In this document: positions 50,137-59,542 of the stretch, piece by piece
How positions within the stretch are numbered: the first letter of the stretch is position 1
Layout of the letters: each line of letters begins with the position of its first letter
Assembly: GCA_039588215.1 (NCBI GenBank)
Contig: JBDHAD010000004.1
Coordinates: forward strand, 9,213 to 73,212
Length of the DNA: 64,000 nucleotides
Direction: 5' to 3'
Origin: JBDHAC01 sp039588215
GTDB lineage: Bacteria; Gemmatimonadota; Gemmatimonadetes; Palauibacterales; Palauibacteraceae
Program-made: the position numbers and the translations under genes
Notes under the pieces: model-generated
What the model saw: only the letters and a program-made list of their open reading frames with translations
Told to the model about the DNA's origin: nothing
Database searches by the model: none

Positions 50137-51455
50137 GACCAGCGCCCTCCGAGACTTTCGGCAACCTCGAGGCCGGAGCGCAGCGCATCTTCGTGAAAAC
50201 CGAACCCGAAGTATCCACCGCAGAAATAGGTTCGATTCTGGCCGTTCAGCTCAGCCAGATCCGACTGGGTCGGAATGCTTTCGGGTGTGAAGATCGGATG
50301 CCGGTAGGTTAGCTGTGCCAGCACGTCCCTGGGGGGGCGCGGCGGGTTCAACGTGACGAGGTACTTCCTCTCGGTATGCAGCCTCTGCAGCCGATTCAGG
50401 TTGTACGTCATCGTCGGGTACGGCGGCGGCGATCGGCAATCGCTCAGATGATAATTCCATGAAGCCTGCGCCGCAGGCCGCGAGCTCAACAACTCGCCGT
50501 CCGAGTGGAGCCAGGTGTCGCTCCGCGCGTACCTCCAGGCACCCAGAAGCTCGCGCTCGACGTCCGTGGGGTCTTGCAGTAGCTCCAAGGCCTGATCGGC
50601 GTGTGTTGCGATGATCACGCGATCGAAGGCGCGACTGCCGCCGTCCGTGAAGTGGACTCGAGGCCCGCCGGGCCCGCGCTCCACCGTTCGCACGGCCGCG
50701 CCAGTATGTGCGCTCGCGCCCAGCCTGCGCCGCATCGCGTCCACATATCGACGACTCCCACCGACCACGGTTCGCCACCGCAACCGGCCGAACGTCTGAA
50801 ACAGCCGATGGCGCTGAAAGAAATCCACGAACGTGCGGGTCGGAAACCGCGTCACGTCGGGAATGCCGGTCGACCAGAGGGCCGATGCCAGCGGGAGGAC
50901 ATAGTGCCGGCCAAGGTCCGGGCCAAAGCCCCGCAATGCGACCAGCTCACCGATGGTTCCCATAGGACTTACGAAATCGACGTCGCCGCCGAGGGGGGTC
51001 CGGCGATCTGCGTTCTCTGGCCGCCCCGGCCGTGGGTCGAAGCGACGTCCGTGACGGTGAAAACGCTGAATGTCGAGCAGGAAGCGAAGGAAGGCCGGCC
51101 GAAACGCGTTCCGCCGGTCTGCAAACACTCCCTTGGCTCCAAGACCGCTGAACACGAGGTCGCAGCGGTCACAGCGGACGGAGAACGACATGTTCGTCTC
51201 CTGCGTCGCGACATCCAACTGATCGAAAAGCCGCGAGAGCAGGGGATAAGTCTCCCGATTGAAGACGATGAAGCCAGTGTCCAACGAGAGCGAACCGTCC
51301 TGTGTCTCCACCTCGTGGGTGTGGGTGTGACCACCGAGGTGGTCGCCTCGCTCGAAGAGGTGCACGTCGTGGTAGGGATGCAGCATCCAGGCGGCACCCA
51401 TCCCGGCGATCCCTCCTCCAACGATCGCGATCTCGAGACCCAGGTCGCTACTCAT
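50133..51455 (-). CDS. FAD-dependent oxidoreductase, amine-oxidase/desaturase-like
   Basis: The 440-residue flavoprotein has the FAD-binding motif IVGGGIAGMGAAWML near 11-25, then LFERGDHLGGHTHT and the conserved LDTGFIVFN region. This subgroup is genetically linked to DUF1365 and CFA-type genes. In some proteobacteria related flavoproteins dehydrogenate methylated fatty acids on the way to furan fatty acids; whether this one does is untested. It is the first gene of the operon running down to the desaturase remnant. Confidence 0.85.
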   Translation of the reverse strand: MSSDLGLEIAIVGGGIAGMGAAWMLHPYHDVHLFERGDHLGGHTHTHEVETQDGSLSLDTGFIVFNRETYPLLSRLFDQLDVATQETNMSFSVRCDRCDLVFSGLGAKGVFADRRNAFRPAFLRFLLDIQRFHRHGRRFDPRPGRPENADRRTPLGGDVDFVSPMGTIGELVALRGFGPDLGRHYVLPLASALWSTGIPDVTRFPTRTFVDFFQRHRLFQTFGRLRWRTVVGGSRRYVDAMRRRLGASAHTGAAVRTVERGPGGPRVHFTDGGSRAFDRVIIATHADQALELLQDPTDVERELLGAWRYARSDTWLHSDGELLSSRPAAQASWNYHLSDCRSPPPYPTMTYNLNRLQRLHTERKYLVTLNPPRPPRDVLAQLTYRHPIFTPESIPTQSDLAELNGQNRTYFCGGYFGFGFHEDALRSGLEVAESLGGRWS

Positions 51456-51603
51456 GTCGATCCAGCCAATGACAGGGCGGCCGTCCGAACACGTTCCACC
51501 AGAGGAGCGGCTATACGCGAACGGACTGCCAACCCTGACAAATGGTCCCTCCTCCTACGCGGCGAGATAGACTGCCGCGCGTTGGGGGTCGGGCAATCGG
51601 CTC

Positions 51604-52170
51604 CTACGAGCCGAGCTTGACCTTGAGGCCCCCGGTGAACGGCCATACGTAGGCCATGTCGGTGCCGAGCGCATCCTCATCCGCGAAAGCGATGTCACCC
51701 TGCGGACTCGCGAAGACGGCCACGTTGTCGGAAACCCAATATCCGATCTCGGCGCCAGCGTTGATCGCGAAGTAGGTTTCCGTATCCACGCCCGACGCGT
51801 CGATGTTGAACGACATCGCGCCGGCACCCGCGTTGACGCTGACGTAGAACGGGTTGTCGGGATTCGTAAGCAGGACTCCGATGCCACCGATCAGGTGAAG
51901 GACATCGACATCAGGTCCCGCGACGCCGCTGATCTCCTCGCCCCCATGTGAGCTGAAGTCCACGTTGGCCCGGAGCGAGACTCGCTCCCCGAGCATGACG
52001 CCCAGTCCGCCGCCCACGTCGAAGCCGCTCTTGGCCGCATCCGCTACGTCACCCGTCGGCACGCCGATGCCTGCCCGGGCGTTCACCGTGACCTGCGCGT
52101 CGGCGGGCGAGATGGAGAACCCGATCGCGAGGAACATCGCCACTATACTGTACACGAATTCCTTCCGCAT
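51604..52170 (-). CDS. Small outer-membrane beta-barrel protein
   Basis: The 188-residue product has a signal peptide ending in SPADAQ and eight or so amphipathic strands (VNARAGIGVP, FDVGGGLGVMLG, VSLRANVDFSS, up to GGLKVKLGS). The size fits an OmpW/OmpA-like eight-stranded barrel, but no specific family motif was seen. AAGGAG 6 nt before the ATG at 52170 fixes the start. A good sigma70-type promoter lies about 60 bp upstream, so the gene may be strongly expressed. Confidence 0.8.
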   Translation of the reverse strand: MRKEFVYSIVAMFLAIGFSISPADAQVTVNARAGIGVPTGDVADAAKSGFDVGGGLGVMLGERVSLRANVDFSSHGGEEISGVAGPDVDVLHLIGGIGVLLTNPDNPFYVSVNAGAGAMSFNIDASGVDTETYFAINAGAEIGYWVSDNVAVFASPQGDIAFADEDALGTDMAYVWPFTGGLKVKLGS

Positions 52171-52228
52171 GTATAACTCCTTTTTGTTACTTGGTTTAGG
52201 CATAATCACCCCTTCAAACGTGCTCAGT

Positions 52229-52257
52229 ATCGTACTAAGATGGAAGGATGGTGTCAA
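52229..52257 (-). promoter_or_regulatory. Sigma70-type promoter for the outer-membrane protein gene
   Basis: On the minus strand TTGACA (52257-52252) is followed after exactly 17 bp by TACGAT (52234-52229). The -35 box is a perfect consensus and the -10 box matches 4 of 6. It lies in an unusually AT-rich patch 59 bp before the start codon of the beta-barrel gene. Confidence 0.7.
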
Positions 52258-52309
52258 GAACTTGTTCATGACAATACTACGACAATCGGAGGGAAGGCGG
52301 AAGAAGGAC

Positions 52310-53317
52310 TCAGCCGCGCTCGAGTCGTAGCAGACGTTGGAACCCGGAGACGGGCGTGAGCTCGCGATCCACGATTGCCGCAATCTCCTCTTCCTCCTGC
52401 CACCGGCGTTCGATCTCCGCGAGCTCGAGCTTGAGCAGACGTCGCTCGGTCTCTTCGTTGGCGGCGATCTCGAGGGCGAGGGCTTCGGTTCGGTGGAGGG
52501 AGCCGAATCCCACCTGGTGCTCGGCGAGACGGTGGGCGAAGCGTTCCGCGGAGCCGGCCTCGAGTATGGCCCCGGTGGCGGACTTCAGCTGGTCTCCAGT
52601 CGCGCCGGCGAAGTTGTTGTAGGCCAACACGCGCCGGAGGACGTACTCTCCTTCCGAACCGGCCAGCATGAAGCCGCCGTCGGTTCGACGGGCATGGCAG
52701 ATCGCGCAGCGGTGATAGAGTGCGAGCCCATCGGCCGTACGCCAGAGGGTGAGGTTCCCTCGCTGGTCGAACTCCAGACGGGTGAGAGTGCCTCCACAAG
52801 TCGGACACACCGTATGCCCCTGCCACGCCGTCTTCCCGAACCGTATCCGCCGACCGAGGTACGGGACGCGTTGGCCGGCGCGGTACAGGAGGTAGTACCC
52901 GAAGCCACCGGCCACCATCCCGCTAAAGCCCAGCGTCGCAGCCACCCCGACTCCCGCTGCGGTCAGCACGTGGAATCGGGTGCGGCGGCGCTTGAACTCC
53001 CGCCCGTATCGCCACCACGCCTCTTCGCGCAGTTGAGCGCGCCCCACACGCACGATCCGCAGGTCTCCGCTCCGGAGCAATGAGACGTTGTCCGTCTGTG
53101 CGAGCAATCGCGCGGTGTCCGTGACGATCTTCTCCAACTCCTCCAGCGCCTCCCAGCGCTCCTCGATGGGGGCGAGCGTCCAGCGCTGACACTTGGGGCA
53201 GATCTGCCACAGACGGCCACGCACGGGGTCGTACGCGAGCTTGCGGCCGGCGCGCAGATGCTCGAGCGACTCGTTCGTCGCGAACTGGTGACGGCAGAAG
53301 GCGCAGTGCGTGAACAT
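52310..53317 (-). CDS. Zinc-ribbon membrane protein, function unknown
   Basis: The 335-residue protein has four C-x2-C pairs: CAFC near 5 and CPKC near 40 form one likely zinc ribbon, CPTC near 174 and CAIC near 204 another. A hydrophobic segment near 118-146 (GVGVAATLGFSGMVAGGFGYYLLY) separates them, and the C-terminal 100 residues are a charged helix, probably a coiled coil (LLKLELAEIERRWQEEEE). I do not recognise the family. It is divergent from the DUF2203 gene. Confidence 0.7.
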   Translation of the reverse strand: MFTHCAFCRHQFATNESLEHLRAGRKLAYDPVRGRLWQICPKCQRWTLAPIEERWEALEELEKIVTDTARLLAQTDNVSLLRSGDLRIVRVGRAQLREEAWWRYGREFKRRRTRFHVLTAAGVGVAATLGFSGMVAGGFGYYLLYRAGQRVPYLGRRIRFGKTAWQGHTVCPTCGGTLTRLEFDQRGNLTLWRTADGLALYHRCAICHARRTDGGFMLAGSEGEYVLRRVLAYNNFAGATGDQLKSATGAILEAGSAERFAHRLAEHQVGFGSLHRTEALALEIAANEETERRLLKLELAEIERRWQEEEEIAAIVDRELTPVSGFQRLLRLERG

Positions 53318-53431
53318 CGCCTAATACTACGGTTATCGGGGCCTTTAGGGTTCTTGCCGTTTCCCCCCGCTGCATGGCGGCACGCGCTCCCGGCGTTGCG
53401 GGCGTGATGGTGGTCCTGGAGGTTCTAACGA

Positions 53432-53920
53432 ATGTCGCGACACGCCTTCAGCGTCGAGGAGGCGAATTCACTCCTCCCGCACGTCCGCGCCACGTTGCGT
53501 CGTATCCAGACGGGGCGCGACGCGGCGCAGCGGCGCGTCGACCAGCTCGGCGCCCTGGACGCGCTCTGGGGAGACGCGGTTCAGACACCCGCTAACCCCG
53601 ATCATGACGAGTATCTTCGATATCGGCGCTCGCTGGGCCGGATACACCGCGCGATCGAACGTCTCGTGCGGCAGCGCCTCAACGAGCGTGGCATCCGGTT
53701 TCCGCTCGGAGGCCTCGAACACGGGCTGGTCGATTTTCCCACCACGCTCGACGGACGCTGGATCTACCTGTGTTGGCAGGCGGGTGAGGACGAGATCCGA
53801 TTCTGGCACGAGATCGGGGGAGGGTTCGCGGGCCGTCGTCCGCTCACGCCCAAGATCCTCTTACGGCTGGCGCGACCGGACGACGCAGCGCGGGATGACG
53901 ATTCCGTCCTCGACTTCTAG
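53432..53920 (+). CDS. DUF2203-family protein (second copy)
   Basis: The 162-residue protein starts with SRHAFSVEEANSLLPHVRAT and contains GLEHGLVDFPTTLDGRWIYLCW and FWHEIGGGF, the same layout as the copy at 23695-24168. The function of the family is unknown. Conserved HGLVDFP and CxxGE-type residues might bind a metal, but this is only a guess. It is transcribed alone and convergent with the M20 gene. Confidence 0.82.
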   Translation: MSRHAFSVEEANSLLPHVRATLRRIQTGRDAAQRRVDQLGALDALWGDAVQTPANPDHDEYLRYRRSLGRIHRAIERLVRQRLNERGIRFPLGGLEHGLVDFPTTLDGRWIYLCWQAGEDEIRFWHEIGGGFAGRRPLTPKILLRLARPDDAARDDDSVLDF

Positions 53921-53986
53921 CGGGCCGACCGCGTCTCCGGACCGCCAGCTGGCGCCGGTTGTCCAGCCCGAGTCCCGAGCGTTCGC

Positions 53987-55471
53987 CTACGGCACGGGGG
54001 GCTTCTGATCCTGCGTGATGGGTGATCGGTACGGCTCGCCACCGGTGGCCTCCTCGAAGAAGGCCCGTGCACTCCTGACGAGATCTGGGTCGGTCAGCAG
54101 ATCCACGCCCGTGAGCGCCAGCACACGGGCCGCGACGTCCGCCGCACGCACCGCCCATTCCGTTCCATGCGACGCGGTCGTGGCCCAACTGTGCCACGGC
54201 ACGTCGGCGGGGGCCGAGGTCACGTTGAACCCCACGGTGGGCGTGATGTAGCTCACCTCCGCCACGTCCGTGGACCCACCCTCGGGAGGCTGGGGGCCGT
54301 CCGCCAGCGGCTGGATCTCGGTGTCGAGTCCCTTCTCCGCGATTCCTAGTCCACGCTGCATCTCGGTCGCGAACGTCTGGAACGCGTCGGGATACCGGGG
54401 AGGGCCCACGAGCTCCAGGTTCCGTTGGGTGGCCTCCTGGAGCGGACGGTTGAGCATCATTTCGTGCACGCCCGTGATCAGGTGCACCTCGTGCGTGGTG
54501 CGCGTGGCGATCGCGGCGCCCTCGGCGATGTCGAGGACCCAGTCGTAGTACTCGTTCACCGTCACCCGTGCCGTGTCACGAACGTAGTACCACACACGCG
54601 CGTACTCCGGCACGACGTTCGGCGCCTCTCCGGCCGACGGGATGACGTAGTGGATGCGGGCTGTGGGCTGGATGTGCTCGCGCATCATGTTGACCCCGTG
54701 GTTCATAAGCTCGACGGCGTCGAGCGCGCTGCGCCCGTTCCAGGGATCCGCCGATGAGTGCGCCGCCTGGCCGCGGAACTCGACGCTGAAATTGTTCAAC
54801 GCACGCCCGGGTTGGTTGCGTACCTGTGTCTCGAGACCTGGGTGCCATTCCAGCGCGGCGTCCAGGTCGTCGAACAGACCTGCCTTGGCCATGTACACCT
54901 TTCCGACCACGGTCTCCTCGGCCGGGGTGCCGTACAGCCGAATAATGCCGGACAGATCCTGGCGCTCCATGGTGCGCTTGATCGCGATCGCGGCGCCCAC
55001 GGAGCCGGCCCCGAACAGATTGTGCCCGCACCCCTGACCGCTGCTGACGCCATCCGCGCGCGGTGCCCGGCCGGGAACCGGATCGTTCCCGACACCCGGG
55101 AGGGCGTCGTACTCGGCGAGCACCCCGATCGCGGGCCCTCCCTGTCCGCGCGTGTAGGAGGCGACGAACGCGGTCGGCATCTCGGCCACGCCACGCTCGA
55201 CCTGAAAGCCCTCCCGCTCGAGGAGATCGGCCAGAAAGGCGGCGGACCGACTCTCGAGCATCGCCGTCTCCGCATACGACCACAGGGTCATGGACATCTC
55301 GTGGATATCGGCTGCGAGCTCATCGACCGCCTCGAGCGCGGCGCGCTTGGCCGGGGGCAGCTCATCCAGCTCGCCCGTGGGGATCTGGGCCCGTGCCGTG
55401 CCTGGTCCCGCGGTGAGCGCGAGAACGAGTAGGATCGGAAGAGCGCGAAGCGGGACATAGACGCGAGACAC
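53987..55471 (-). CDS. Exported M20D amidohydrolase (AbgB-like)
   Basis: The 494-residue enzyme has a signal peptide to GTARAQ and M20 metal-binding residues in AEYDALPGVGND, GQGCGHNLFGAG and GTPAEETVVGK, with a metal-ligand histidine in WHPG. AbgB-type enzymes cleave p-aminobenzoyl-glutamate or related amides. A dimerisation domain occupies about 225-345 (ALNNFSVEFRGQAAHSS). The exported location suggests peptide or amide scavenging. It is preceded by a gap of 97 bp from the O-methyltransferase stop. Confidence 0.88.
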   Translation of the reverse strand: MSRVYVPLRALPILLVLALTAGPGTARAQIPTGELDELPPAKRAALEAVDELAADIHEMSMTLWSYAETAMLESRSAAFLADLLEREGFQVERGVAEMPTAFVASYTRGQGGPAIGVLAEYDALPGVGNDPVPGRAPRADGVSSGQGCGHNLFGAGSVGAAIAIKRTMERQDLSGIIRLYGTPAEETVVGKVYMAKAGLFDDLDAALEWHPGLETQVRNQPGRALNNFSVEFRGQAAHSSADPWNGRSALDAVELMNHGVNMMREHIQPTARIHYVIPSAGEAPNVVPEYARVWYYVRDTARVTVNEYYDWVLDIAEGAAIATRTTHEVHLITGVHEMMLNRPLQEATQRNLELVGPPRYPDAFQTFATEMQRGLGIAEKGLDTEIQPLADGPQPPEGGSTDVAEVSYITPTVGFNVTSAPADVPWHSWATTASHGTEWAVRAADVAARVLALTGVDLLTDPDLVRSARAFFEEATGGEPYRSPITQDQKPPVP

Positions 55472-55568
55472 AGGCTACCTCCGGACGTCGTGTGTGGACT
55501 CGGAATCGCCGCCCAAGATTCAGGCGGAGCCGGCCAGGATCAACCCGGCGCACGTTCGATAGACGCCG

Positions 55569-56234
55569 CTACCGCTTCCGGGCCAGGCTGAGGCCGTCGC
55601 CGATCGTCGTGAGCGCCAGATCGACGCGATCGTCGAACGACAGCTTCTCGTTCAACTCCCGGATCGCGACGGTCTCGTCGGATTGGTCCGTGGGATCGAT
55701 CACCGATCCGCCCCACAGGGTGTTGTCGAAAGCCACGACACCACCCGGCCGGAGCAGCATCAACGCGGCCTCGAAGTAGTCGTCGTATCCGGTCTTGTCG
55801 GCGTCGATGAACGCCAGGTCAAACGTCCCGGCGTCGCCCTGCGCGATCAACGACTCGAGCGTCTTCAAGCCGGGTCCGAGCCGAAGGTCGACGCGCTCCG
55901 CCACCCCCGCGTCCTTCCAGTAGCGCCGTGCGCGCAGGGCGAAACCCCGGTCCAGCTCACATGCCACGAGCCGCCCGGCGGAAGGAAGAGCGAGCGCAAC
56001 CGCCAACCCGCTGTAGCCGGTGAAGACGCCGACCTCGAGCGCTTGGCGGGCATCCAGCAGTCGTACGAGCAGTGCGAGGAACGCTCCCTGCTCCGGCGCG
56101 ATCTGCATCTCGACGCGGTCGGGGAAATCGCGGCGCGTCTCCTCGCGACACCGCGCCAGGACCGGGTGCTCGCGCACCCCGACGCCGAGGATGTAATCCT
56201 GCAGCTCGGGTGTGATCTTGTTGGCGGTCCCCAA
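55569..56234 (-). CDS. Class I O-methyltransferase (caffeoyl-CoA/catechol O-methyltransferase-like)
   Basis: The 221-residue SAM enzyme has the family start ITPELQDYILGVGVREHPVL, MQIAPEQGAFLALLVRLLDA, the SAM motif LEVGVFTGYSGLAVALALP and the metal-binding FIDADKTGYDDYFE. Its substrate is probably a catechol-like phenol, but homologues are promiscuous. The needed N-terminus is reached only from TTG at 56234, which lies 3 bp after the upstream gene's stop. Translational coupling may compensate for the weak start. Confidence 0.85.
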   Translation of the reverse strand: MGTANKITPELQDYILGVGVREHPVLARCREETRRDFPDRVEMQIAPEQGAFLALLVRLLDARQALEVGVFTGYSGLAVALALPSAGRLVACELDRGFALRARRYWKDAGVAERVDLRLGPGLKTLESLIAQGDAGTFDLAFIDADKTGYDDYFEAALMLLRPGGVVAFDNTLWGGSVIDPTDQSDETVAIRELNEKLSFDDRVDLALTTIGDGLSLARKR

Positions 56235-56237
56235 GGC

Positions 56238-57602
56238 TCAGAACTCGCGGATGAAGAAACGCGTGGAGCCGCCGAAGCGCGGATTCACGACGTTGCTGAA
56301 GATGGACCCGAACGTGTAGCTGAAGCCCACCCGGAAATTGTACTCGAAGTCCGACTGCAGCTCACGCTGCCGGGTCAGGATCTCCTCCTCCGTGGCGTCC
56401 CCGGCTTCCAGGTTGATCTGGTCGCGGATCCGCGCGATACCGAAGTCGACGTCCAGCGCCAACCCCTTGAAGAGCCGGAAGTCGACCCCCCCTTCAGCGA
56501 CCAGCCGGTTCTTCCCAGGGTCGTTGAGGAGCTGGACGGCTTCGACCGCGGCGCGCGACGACCCCCACGGCTGCCGGACCTCGAGGGCCACCTGGAAGCG
56601 GTGATCCGGCAGCGTCTCCTCGGTCTTCAGAAAGACCGTCTCCTCTATGTAGTCGATCACGTTGAGCCCGACCGAGTAGACGAAACGCAATTGGCGACGC
56701 GTGGACTCGGAGTACGGGAACAGGTTGTACTCGATCGCCGGCGCGAGGCGGACCACCAGATCTTCGTTCGAGAACGAGGAACGGGACACCGAGCCCTGGC
56801 CCCCGATGCCCCAATGCTCGCCGACGCTCCACGAGGCGAAGACCGCGGCGTCGTAGCTTTCCGTGGTGCTGGTGACCGTGGTCGTGTCGCTCGTTTCGAA
56901 GTTGTTCTCGGTATAACTGGCCGACACCGAGCTGAGCAGCTTGAAATCCTCGGTGACGCGATTGGCCGAGAGCGCTCCGGACACGAAAAGAAAATCCGTC
57001 AACTCCCGCGCGAAGTAGCTCCCGTTCCCGCGCACGCGAAACACCCAGAAATTCCACGGATCGCTCTCGGGCGTGGCGACCCCCTGCTCCCCGAGGGCTT
57101 GCTCGTACTCGACGCGGATTTGATCCGCGAGCGGCGTGCGGGCCACGTACCGCATGAGCCCGAGCTTGATCTGCCTCGCCACCAGCGACAGGACCTGCTC
57201 TTCGGCCAGATTTGCACGCGTGGAGGTTTCGAGCCGATCCTCGATCCCCTCGAACTCCTCGCGTCCGATGAAGTCGAGCGTGAACAGAAAGCCGCCGGCA
57301 CCCGTCTGCTGCGACGTGATCAGGAGATGGACCTGCGCGTCCTCCCGGTCGCGCGTGTAGTTCACGAACGGAATCTCACGCCGATAGAAGTCGAAGTTGC
57401 AGAACCGGCTCTGACAGTCCAGGAACACCCGCAGCGCCTGTCCGCCCGCCTCCTCGCCCGCAGCATCCCCACCGGCCGGCTCCTGCGCTCCGACGACAGG
57501 CACGAGGGCCTGTCCGAGGACGAACAGCAATACGGTGGCAGCCGCCGATCGAATCACCCGGTAATTAGTCTTGCAGCGCGGCGCGACCGAGAGACGGCTC
57601 AA
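56238..57602 (-). CDS. Predicted outer-membrane beta-barrel protein
   Basis: The 454-residue product has a signal peptide (VLLFVLGQALVPVVGAQ). A globular domain of about 120 residues follows (LRVFLDCQSRFCNFDFYRREIPFVNY, with a possible disulfide). The last 270 residues form strand-like segments ending in RFFIREF, typical of an outer-membrane barrel. I do not know its family. The start may be TTG at 57602 overlapping the VOC stop (TTGA inside a run of seven T) or GTG near 57557 just before the hydrophobic core. Confidence 0.7.
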   Translation of the reverse strand: MSRLSVAPRCKTNYRVIRSAAATVLLFVLGQALVPVVGAQEPAGGDAAGEEAGGQALRVFLDCQSRFCNFDFYRREIPFVNYTRDREDAQVHLLITSQQTGAGGFLFTLDFIGREEFEGIEDRLETSTRANLAEEQVLSLVARQIKLGLMRYVARTPLADQIRVEYEQALGEQGVATPESDPWNFWVFRVRGNGSYFARELTDFLFVSGALSANRVTEDFKLLSSVSASYTENNFETSDTTTVTSTTESYDAAVFASWSVGEHWGIGGQGSVSRSSFSNEDLVVRLAPAIEYNLFPYSESTRRQLRFVYSVGLNVIDYIEETVFLKTEETLPDHRFQVALEVRQPWGSSRAAVEAVQLLNDPGKNRLVAEGGVDFRLFKGLALDVDFGIARIRDQINLEAGDATEEEILTRQRELQSDFEYNFRVGFSYTFGSIFSNVVNPRFGGSTRFFIREF

Positions 57603-57973
57603 AAAAACTGGTCGATCATGATCGGGTTACCGTCCGGGTCCTCGAGGACGACGTGGGCCGGGCCGCTCGACTCTTCATCCGCCTCGACGGCGAGCTCGAT
57701 CCCGGCCTCCTTGAGACGCTTCTGGAGCTCGCGGACATCGGTGAACTCCTCGACGCGATCCAGCGTGCGCCCGGAGAGTCCGGGGTTGAACGTGAGAATG
57801 TTCTCCTCGAACATGCCCTCGAACAGGCCGATCAGCGCCTCCCCGTTCTTCAAGATCAAGTAGTGCTCCTCGGCGGAGCCACCCGTCACTTCGAACCCGA
57901 GCTTCTCGTAGAAGGCGCGCGAAGCGCTCAAGTCCTGGACCGCCAGACTGACCGAGAATGCGCCGAGATCCAT
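57599..57973 (-). CDS. VOC/glyoxalase-superfamily protein
   Basis: The 124-residue protein shows the vicinal-oxygen-chelate pattern FSVSLAVQDLSASRAFYEKLGFEV at the N-terminus and VVLEDPDGNPIMIDQFF at the C-terminus. The metal ligands of glyoxalase I are only partly present, so its activity is unclear. AGGAGG 6 nt before the ATG at 57973 gives a strong start. It overlaps the outer-membrane protein gene by 4 bp. Confidence 0.85.
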   Translation of the reverse strand: MDLGAFSVSLAVQDLSASRAFYEKLGFEVTGGSAEEHYLILKNGEALIGLFEGMFEENILTFNPGLSGRTLDRVEEFTDVRELQKRLKEAGIELAVEADEESSGPAHVVLEDPDGNPIMIDQFF

Positions 57974-58162
57974 GAGCTTCCTCCTGAAATGGAGCCGTTG
58001 CACTACGTGCGTCCGGCTCAGATATGCAGGCTCCCGAAGATGGCCACGCATGGAGTCGCGGCCAAGGGGCGAAAGCGCGCCGCCAGCTCGCGATCTGGCG
58101 ATCGATCGGGGAGCCGGTAGGTTGGCGCCCAAGGGTCCCGAAACTCCAAACCGGGCGGACCG

Positions 58163-59542
58163 ATGACAGACTTCGTCGCATACATCGACACGAATCAAGA
58201 TCGCTTTCTCGCAGAGCTCGAAGACTTCCTCCGCATCCCGAGCGTGAGCACGATGCCCGAGCACGCGGCGGATGTGCGCCGGTGTGCGAGCTGGTTCGCG
58301 GATCACGTCCGCGAGACCGGGATCGACGACGTCGAGGTCATCGACACCGCGGGCCACCCGATCGTGGTTGGCGAGCACATCGTGGACCCCGTGGCCCCCA
58401 CGATCCTGCTGTACGGGCATTACGATGTACAGCCATCGGAGCCGGATGAGCTGTGGACGGCACCTCCCTTCGAGCCGTCGGTGCGTGACGGTCGCCTGTA
58501 CGCGCGTGGCTCGGTGGATGACAAGGGTCAGGTCCACATGCACCTCAAGGCGGTGGAAGCACGCCTTGCCACCGGTGCGGGGCTCCCGGTCAACCTGAAG
58601 CTGGTGATCGAGGGCGAGGAGGAAGTGGGGAGCAGTCACCTTGCGGACTTCCTGGTTTCGCACGCGGACCGACTGTCCTGCGACGCGGTGTTGATCAGCG
58701 ACACCGCCATGTTCACGCCCGAGCTCCCCTGCATCACGACGGGCCTGCGAGGCATCGTGTATACGGAGCTCAGGGTGCGCGGACCGGCGGGCGATCTCCA
58801 TTCGGGCAGCTACGGGGGAGCCGTGGTCAACCCGGCGAACGCCCTGGCCCAGATCATATCGGGGCTCAAAGACGCCGAGGGCCGGGTCACCGTGCCGGGG
58901 TTCTACGATCGTGTCCGAGAGATCACCGAGCGCGAGCGCGAGGATCTTGCGCGCCTCCCCATGGACGATGAGGCGCTCCGCGCCGAAGTCGGGTCCACCG
59001 ACTTGGGCGGCGAGGCCGGATTCACCTCGCTCGAGCGACTCTGGTATCGTCCGGCGCTGGACGTGAACGGACTCTTGAGCGGCTTCACGGGTGAGGGTTC
59101 GAAGACCGTGCTCCCCGGGGAGGCGATGGCAAAGGTCTCGATGCGGATCGTCCCCGATCAAGACCAGGAGGAGGTCTTCGAGCGCTTCGAGGCACACGTG
59201 CGCGAACTCGCGCCCGCAGGCGTCACGGTGGAGGTAAAGCGGTACCACGGCGGGTCGCCCTGGGTCGCCGATACGAGCAGCCCCATCTTCGATGCCGCCC
59301 GGGAAGCCCTGAAGAAGGGTTTCAAAGAGGAAGCCGTGTTCATCCGCGAAGGCGGTTCGATCCCGATCGTGCCGCTCTTCGAGGAGACGTTTCTGGCTCC
59401 CGCGCTGCTCATCGGCTTCGCGTTACCCGGTTGCAACGCGCACGCCCCCGACGAGTGGATCGACCTCGGTGTGTATCGTCGTGGAATCGAGGCGCTGGCG
59501 AACCTGTACGATGAGATCGCGACCCGGGGAGTCCGCGGGTGA
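58163..59542 (+). CDS. M20-family dipeptidase
   Basis: The 459-residue cytoplasmic enzyme has the M20 metal ligands H and D in YGHYDVQP (near 93), D in ARGSVDDKGQ, the catalytic E in IEGEEEVGS and H in the C-terminal GCNAHAPDEW. It belongs to the carnosinase/PepV-like group and cleaves dipeptides or small peptides. The dimerisation domain has GDLHSGSYGG near 212. It begins 190 bp from the divergent VOC gene and overlaps the thioesterase gene by 4 bp. Confidence 0.9.
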   Translation: MTDFVAYIDTNQDRFLAELEDFLRIPSVSTMPEHAADVRRCASWFADHVRETGIDDVEVIDTAGHPIVVGEHIVDPVAPTILLYGHYDVQPSEPDELWTAPPFEPSVRDGRLYARGSVDDKGQVHMHLKAVEARLATGAGLPVNLKLVIEGEEEVGSSHLADFLVSHADRLSCDAVLISDTAMFTPELPCITTGLRGIVYTELRVRGPAGDLHSGSYGGAVVNPANALAQIISGLKDAEGRVTVPGFYDRVREITEREREDLARLPMDDEALRAEVGSTDLGGEAGFTSLERLWYRPALDVNGLLSGFTGEGSKTVLPGEAMAKVSMRIVPDQDQEEVFERFEAHVRELAPAGVTVEVKRYHGGSPWVADTSSPIFDAAREALKKGFKEEAVFIREGGSIPIVPLFEETFLAPALLIGFALPGCNAHAPDEWIDLGVYRRGIEALANLYDEIATRGVRG

